A model generated the notes under the pieces. It did no database searches. It worked only from the letters and a program-made list of their open reading frames with translations, and had not been told where the DNA came from. 9,837 nucleotides of DNA. It comes from an uncultured Collinsella sp. (lineage in GTDB: Bacteria > Actinomycetota > Coriobacteriia > Coriobacteriales > Coriobacteriaceae). Position 1 is the first letter of the stretch. Each line of letters starts with the position of its first letter. This document shows positions 6,290 to 9,837 of the stretch, piece by piece. A program made the translations under genes and the position numbers. Location: assembly GCA_902464565.1 (NCBI GenBank), contig CABQJV010000046.1, positions 1 to 9,837 of the forward strand, written 5' to 3'.

Positions 6290-6322
6290 ACCGTTCACCG
6301 ACATTTTTGCTTCGCCGAACGG
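6290..6322 (+). promoter_or_regulatory. ACCGTTCACCG box and CCGTTC/GAACGG inverted repeat
   Basis: ACCGTTCACCG (6290-6300) is the lacE copy of the box shared with lacF and lacA. CCGTTC (6291-6296) and GAACGG (6317-6322) also form an inverted repeat with a 20-bp spacer. The element is upstream of LacI-type operator 2, a position suitable for an activator or second repressor of lacEG. Function is inferred. Confidence 0.5.
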
Positions 6323-6336
6323 CTTTTGTCGACCAA

Positions 6337-6353
6337 ATGTTAACGTTGCCATT
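6337..6353. promoter_or_regulatory. LacI-type operator 2
   Basis: ATGTTAACGTTGCCATT contains TG-N2-AACGTT-N2-CA, a partial palindrome centred on CG as in LacI/PurR/CcpA-type operators. It is the most symmetrical of the three copies. It also matches the B. subtilis catabolite-repression (cre) consensus at 12 of 14 positions, so a CcpA-like protein is an alternative binder. Confidence 0.7.
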
Positions 6354-6405
6354 GCGCAAACACAGAGCCACCGGGCGGCTCAAACGTTTACGCATAAGGA
6401 ATCGA

Positions 6406-6436
6406 CGGTTCGCAGGCACAGGAACCACCGGTTCGC
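6406..6436 (+). repeat. Direct repeat CGGTTCGC in the lacE leader
   Basis: CGGTTCGC occurs at 6406-6413 and 6429-6436, 23 bp apart. The second copy also forms GAACC-N3-GGTTC (6422-6434). The GTTC core resembles the half-sites in the other lac promoters, but the match is short and function is uncertain. The whole 6178-6533 gap contains no credible gene. Confidence 0.35.
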
Positions 6437-6454
6437 GTCTTTTTTGTGTCGCAA

Positions 6455-6471
6455 AATGGCAACGTCAACAT
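6455..6471. promoter_or_regulatory. LacI-type operator 3 (nearest lacE)
   Basis: Read on the minus strand this is ATGTTGACGTTGCCATT, 16 of 17 identical to operator 2 but inverted; with flanks, 18 of 19 match. It ends 62 bp before the lacE ATG. A weak TTGTGT-N17-AACATT promoter candidate (6444-6472) would place the operator inside the spacer, suited to repression. Confidence 0.7.
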
Positions 6472-6533
6472 TTTGGCAACCGAACGTCAAAAGCTACCAT
6501 CGTTGCTAACCCACCGACTCTTAGGAGCATTGC

Positions 6534-8318
6534 ATGGAGCAACTCATCGCCATCATCGAAAAGGGCCAGCCCTTTTTCAACGCGATCGCCCGCAACAAGT
6601 ACCTCAAGGCGATCCGCGACGGCTTTATCTCCGTCATCCCCATCATCATCTTCTCGTCCATCTTCTGCCTGGTAGCCTCGGTCCCCAACATCTGGGGTTT
6701 CTACTGGCCCGATGACATCAACAACGCCCTGTGGAAGTGCTACAACTACTCCATGGGCATCCTGGCCATCGCCTGCGCCGCCACCACGGCCAAGCACTTC
6801 GCCGACGCTCAGAACCGCGATCTGCCCAAGAACAACCAGATCAACTTTATCTCGTGCATGTGCGCGGCCATCATCGGCTTCTTGCTCCTTTCGAGCGACA
6901 CCATCGCCACGGACGCTGCCAGCGGCTTCAACACCACCTACCTTGGTTCCAAGGGCCTGCTGACCGCTTTCATCGCTGCGTTTGTGACTGGCATCATCTA
7001 CAAGTTCTTCATTAAGCGCAACATCACCGTCAAGATGCCCGAGCAGGTTCCGCCCAACATCTCGCAGACCTTCAAGGACATCATCCCCTTCTCCGTCTGC
7101 ATCACCGTCTTTTGGGTTTTTGACATCGTCTTCCGCGCTGCTTTTGGCTTCTGCTTTGCCCAGGGCGTCATCCAGGTGTTCCAGCCCCTGTTCACCGCTG
7201 CCGATGGCTACATCGGCCTCGCTGTGATCTACGGCGCCATGAGCCTGTTCTGGTTCGTCGGCGTCCACGGCCCCTCGATCGTCGAGCCCGCCATCGCCGC
7301 CGCCCTTGTTGCCAACATGACCGACAACCTGGCCGCATTCCAGGCTGGCCAGCACGCTTCCGCTGTCCTGACCCAGGGTGCCCAGTACTTCGTCGTCTGC
7401 ATGGGCGGCACCGGCGCCACGCTCGTCCTGGTCTTTATGTTCTGCTTCCTGGCCAAGTCCCAGGAGATGCGCGCCGTCGGTAAGGCCGCCATCGTCCCGG
7501 TCTGCTTTGCCGTCAACGAGCCGCTGCTGTTCGCCGCACCCATCGTGCTCAACCCCGTCTTCTTTGTCCCGTTTGTCTTTGCCCCGATCGCCAACATCTG
7601 GATCCTCAAGATCTTTATCGACTTCTTGGGCATGAACGGCTTTATGTACACCCTGCCCTGGACCGTCCCCGGCCCCATCGGCACCATCATGGGCCTGGGC
7701 TTCCAGCCGCTCGCCTTTGTGATGCTCGCCCTTATCCTGGTCGTCGACTTCGTCCTGTACTATCCGTTCTTCCGTGCCTATGACGCCCAGAAGTGCGCCG
7801 AGGAGGCCGAGATCTCCCAGGAGGAGCTCGCCGCCAAGAACGCCGAGAAGGCCGCTAAGCTCAACGATGCCTTCCAGGGCAAGGCTGACGCCAAGAGCGT
7901 TGCCGCCGGCGCTGCTGCCGAGGCCGTGAAGGCCGACGCCCCCGCCGCCCCCGCCGCTCCCGCCGCTGTCGCCACTGAGGCAACGACCGCCAGCGACCTC
8001 AACGGCAAGCGCGTGCTCGTGCTCTGCCAGGGCGGCGGAACCTCGGGCCTGCTCGCCAACGCGCTGGCCAAGGCTGCCAAGGAGCGCGGCATTAACCTCG
8101 AAACCGCTGCCGAGGCCTATGGCAACCACGTGGACATGCTCCCCGACTTTGACCTGGTCGTACTGGCCCCGCAGGCCGCAAGCTACCTGGCCGACCTGCA
8201 GAAGGACTGCGAGCGCGTGGGCAACAAGTGCGTCGCCTGCCGTGGCAAGCAGTATATCGAGCTCTCCCAGAACGGCGATAAGTCTCTCGCCTTCGTCTCC
8301 GAGCAGCTTTCGAAGTAA
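6534..8318 (+). CDS. lacE: PTS lactose-specific EIICB permease
   Basis: A 594-aa membrane permease with an N-terminal IIC domain (about 1-420, multiple membrane helices) and a C-terminal cytoplasmic IIB domain (about 490-594). It imports lactose and phosphorylates it to lactose-6-phosphate using phosphate from LacF. In IIC, His245 (FVGVHGPS) and Glu329 (AVNEPLLF) correspond to the substrate-site His and Glu of ChbC-type porters, with the same 84-residue spacing. The IIB phosphocysteine is Cys498 in LVLCQGGGTSG. An Ala/Pro/Lys-rich linker (about 420-488) joins the domains and makes the protein slightly longer than typical LacE. AGGAG lies 6 nt before the ATG. It is followed by lacG after 66 bp. 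Substrate could extend to cellobiose-type sugars, but LacG and the tagatose genes favour lactose. Confidence 0.95.
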   Translation: MEQLIAIIEKGQPFFNAIARNKYLKAIRDGFISVIPIIIFSSIFCLVASVPNIWGFYWPDDINNALWKCYNYSMGILAIACAATTAKHFADAQNRDLPKNNQINFISCMCAAIIGFLLLSSDTIATDAASGFNTTYLGSKGLLTAFIAAFVTGIIYKFFIKRNITVKMPEQVPPNISQTFKDIIPFSVCITVFWVFDIVFRAAFGFCFAQGVIQVFQPLFTAADGYIGLAVIYGAMSLFWFVGVHGPSIVEPAIAAALVANMTDNLAAFQAGQHASAVLTQGAQYFVVCMGGTGATLVLVFMFCFLAKSQEMRAVGKAAIVPVCFAVNEPLLFAAPIVLNPVFFVPFVFAPIANIWILKIFIDFLGMNGFMYTLPWTVPGPIGTIMGLGFQPLAFVMLALILVVDFVLYYPFFRAYDAQKCAEEAEISQEELAAKNAEKAAKLNDAFQGKADAKSVAAGAAAEAVKADAPAAPAAPAAVATEATTASDLNGKRVLVLCQGGGTSGLLANALAKAAKERGINLETAAEAYGNHVDMLPDFDLVVLAPQAASYLADLQKDCERVGNKCVACRGKQYIELSQNGDKSLAFVSEQLSK

Positions 8319-8327
8319 GTAACGCTC

Positions 8328-8361
8328 AGGGCCAGCCGACCATCCAAGACCGGCTGGCCCT
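8328..8361 (+). other. Hairpin between lacE and lacG
   Basis: AGGGCCAGCCG (8328-8338) and CGGCTGGCCCT (8351-8361) form an 11-bp perfect stem with a 12-nt loop, 9 nt after the lacE stop and 23 nt before the lacG start. The downstream bases TTCGATTTAG are only weakly T-rich. It may act as a partial terminator or mRNA-stabilising element that sets different lacE and lacG levels. Confidence 0.6.
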
Positions 8362-8384
8362 TCGATTTAGACGATTGGATCATC

Positions 8385-9824
8385 ATGTCCGTTAACCCTG
8401 CTAGCGTCACCAACCCACCCGCGCAGTTTCCCGAGGACTTTGTCTTTGGCGGCGCCACTGCTGCCTACCAGGTAGAGGGCGAGACCCGCACTCACGGTAA
8501 GGGCAAAGTCGCCTGGGACGACTTCTTGGAGGCCCAGGGGCGCTTTTCCCCCGATCCCGCTTCGGACTTCTACAACCAGTACCCCGTCGATCTGGAGCTG
8601 TGCGAGGAGTTCGGCATCAACGGGATTCGCCTCTCCATTGCCTGGAGCCGCATCTTCCCCAACGGCACCGGCGAGATCAACCCCGAGGGCGTGCAGTTCT
8701 ACCACGACCTCTTCGCCGAGTGCCGCAAGCACCACGTTGAGCCGTTTGTCACACTGCATCACTTTGACACGCCGCTGCCCCTCTTTGAGAAGGGCGACTT
8801 CCTCAACCGCGAGACCATCGACGCCTTTGTGGACTTTGCCACCTTCTGCTTTAAGGAGTACGCCGACCAGGTGACCTACTGGTTCACCTTTAACGAGATC
8901 TGGGCCGACGCCTCCAACACCTACATCGAGGGCACCTTCCCCGGTGGCGTCAAGGCGCATCTGGCCGAGGCCTTCCAGTGCGAGCACAACATGATGCTCG
9001 CCCACGCCAAGGCAGTACTGGCCTTCCACAACGGCGGTTTTAAGGGCAAAATCGGCGTCATCCAGTCGTTGGAGTTTAAGTATCCGCTCAACGAGAACGA
9101 CCCCGCCGACATCAAGGCCGCCAACAACGAGCACGTGCTGCAGAACCAGTTTCTGCTCGACGCCACCTTCCGCGGCGACTATGCTCCCGACACCCTCGAG
9201 TGCGCCAACCGCCTGGCGGCCATCTCGGGCGGCACCATCGAGATCTTGGACGAGGACCTCGAGATTATGCGCGAGGCAGCGCTCTACAACGACTACCTGG
9301 GCGTCAACAACTACCAGTGCCGTTTCTTGAAGGCTTACGATGGCGAGAACGACCTGCACCACAACGGTACGGGCGAGAAGGGCACCGGCCGCTGGCGCGT
9401 CAAGGGCATTGGCGAGCACGTGAACAAGCCTGGCATTCCCACCACCGACTGGGACTGGATCATCTATCCCGAGGGCCTGTTCGACCTGCTCGTCTACATT
9501 AAGCAGCGCTACCCCAACTACAAGCAGATCTTCATCACCGAGAACGGCATGGGCTACAAGGACCCCTACAAGGACGGTTTTGTGGACGACCAGCCGCGCA
9601 TCGACTACATCGAGCAGCACCTGCGCTGGTTGCTCAAGGCCATGGAGGTGGGCGTCAACGTGGGCGGCTACTTCCTGTGGAGCCTGCAGGATCAGTTCTC
9701 CTGGACTAATGGCTACAACAAGCGTTACGGCTTCTTCTACGTTGACTTTGAAACCCAGAAGCGCACGCCCAAGGCAAGCGCATACTGGTATAAGCACGTG
9801 GCGCAGACCCGTCGTCTGGACTAG
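8385..9824 (+). CDS. lacG: 6-phospho-beta-galactosidase (GH1)
   Basis: A 479-aa glycoside hydrolase family 1 enzyme, slightly longer than the roughly 470-aa LacG because of a short N-terminal extension (about residues 1-14). It hydrolyses lactose-6-phosphate to glucose and galactose-6-phosphate in the cytoplasm. Glu171 in TFNE is the expected acid/base and Glu386 in ITENG the nucleophile. The phosphate-binding set Ser439, Lys446 and Tyr448 is intact in FSWTNGYNKRYG, and Trp440 in that motif points to 6-phosphogalactosides rather than 6-phosphoglucosides. No alternative Met lies between the ATG and the conserved FPEDFVFGGATAAYQ. Its ribosome site is weak (TTGGAT), suggesting coupling to lacE or lower translation. 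The gene is complete, ending 13 bases before the window edge. Confidence 0.95.
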   Translation: MSVNPASVTNPPAQFPEDFVFGGATAAYQVEGETRTHGKGKVAWDDFLEAQGRFSPDPASDFYNQYPVDLELCEEFGINGIRLSIAWSRIFPNGTGEINPEGVQFYHDLFAECRKHHVEPFVTLHHFDTPLPLFEKGDFLNRETIDAFVDFATFCFKEYADQVTYWFTFNEIWADASNTYIEGTFPGGVKAHLAEAFQCEHNMMLAHAKAVLAFHNGGFKGKIGVIQSLEFKYPLNENDPADIKAANNEHVLQNQFLLDATFRGDYAPDTLECANRLAAISGGTIEILDEDLEIMREAALYNDYLGVNNYQCRFLKAYDGENDLHHNGTGEKGTGRWRVKGIGEHVNKPGIPTTDWDWIIYPEGLFDLLVYIKQRYPNYKQIFITENGMGYKDPYKDGFVDDQPRIDYIEQHLRWLLKAMEVGVNVGGYFLWSLQDQFSWTNGYNKRYGFFYVDFETQKRTPKASAYWYKHVAQTRRLD

Positions 9825-9837
9825 TGACTGGCGGGGC

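Noticed and set aside
7935..7975. GCC/CCC-rich repeats as a possible mobile or CRISPR-like repeat
   Set aside because: They are in-frame codons of the Ala/Pro linker between the IIC and IIB domains of LacE.
6465..8129. Long open frame (554 codons) antisense to lacE
   Set aside because: It lies opposite the well-supported lacE, has Gly/Asp/Val-rich low-complexity composition typical of the complement of GC-rich codons, and shows no recognisable domain.
8367..9797. Long open frame (476 codons) antisense to lacG
   Set aside because: It mirrors lacG, which has all GH1 catalytic and phosphate-binding residues. Its translation is Val/Leu/Gly-rich with no motif.

Overview
The window looks like part of a GC-rich, Gram-positive-type gut bacterium, most likely an actinobacterium of the class Coriobacteriia such as Collinsella. 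This rests on G/C-ending codon use, purine-rich Shine-Dalgarno sites (GGAGG, AAAGGA), and a lactose-PTS/tagatose-6-phosphate gene set. The taxon is inferred from gene content and composition only and has not been checked by any search.

The region is a nearly complete lactose phosphotransferase and tagatose-6-phosphate system. Leftward from about 3.05 kb to the left edge run lacA and lacB (galactose-6-phosphate isomerase subunits), a LacX-type aldose 1-epimerase and lacC (tagatose-6-phosphate kinase). Next, also leftward, is a polytopic membrane protein of unknown function (3363-4394), bounded by its own promoter-like region and a strong terminator. Further right are lacF (PTS EIIA-Lac, 4620-4958) and a LacI-family regulator (5173-6177), both leftward. 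A 356-bp divergent regulatory region (6178-6533) follows, then lacE (EIICB-Lac) and lacG (6-phospho-beta-galactosidase), both rightward. The window ends just after lacG. The tagatose-1,6-bisphosphate aldolase (lacD) is not in the window; it may lie beyond position 1.

Together, LacF and LacE take up lactose as lactose-6-phosphate. LacG splits it to glucose and galactose-6-phosphate, LacA/LacB isomerise the latter to tagatose-6-phosphate, and LacC phosphorylates that to tagatose-1,6-bisphosphate. The epimerase probably equilibrates sugar anomers.

The most interesting content is regulatory. Three near-identical 17-bp operators with an AACG core flank the LacI-type gene and lacE. A separate 11-bp box, ACCGTTYACSG, appears in the promoter regions of all three lac units (lacA, lacF, lacE). 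The lacA control region also carries TGTTC/GAACA inverted repeats like those bound by DeoR-family repressors. This suggests at least two regulators acting on a split lac regulon: the local LacI-type protein and one or more encoded elsewhere. A tandem/palindromic GTCCCC repeat upstream of the membrane protein may be a dispersed genomic element.
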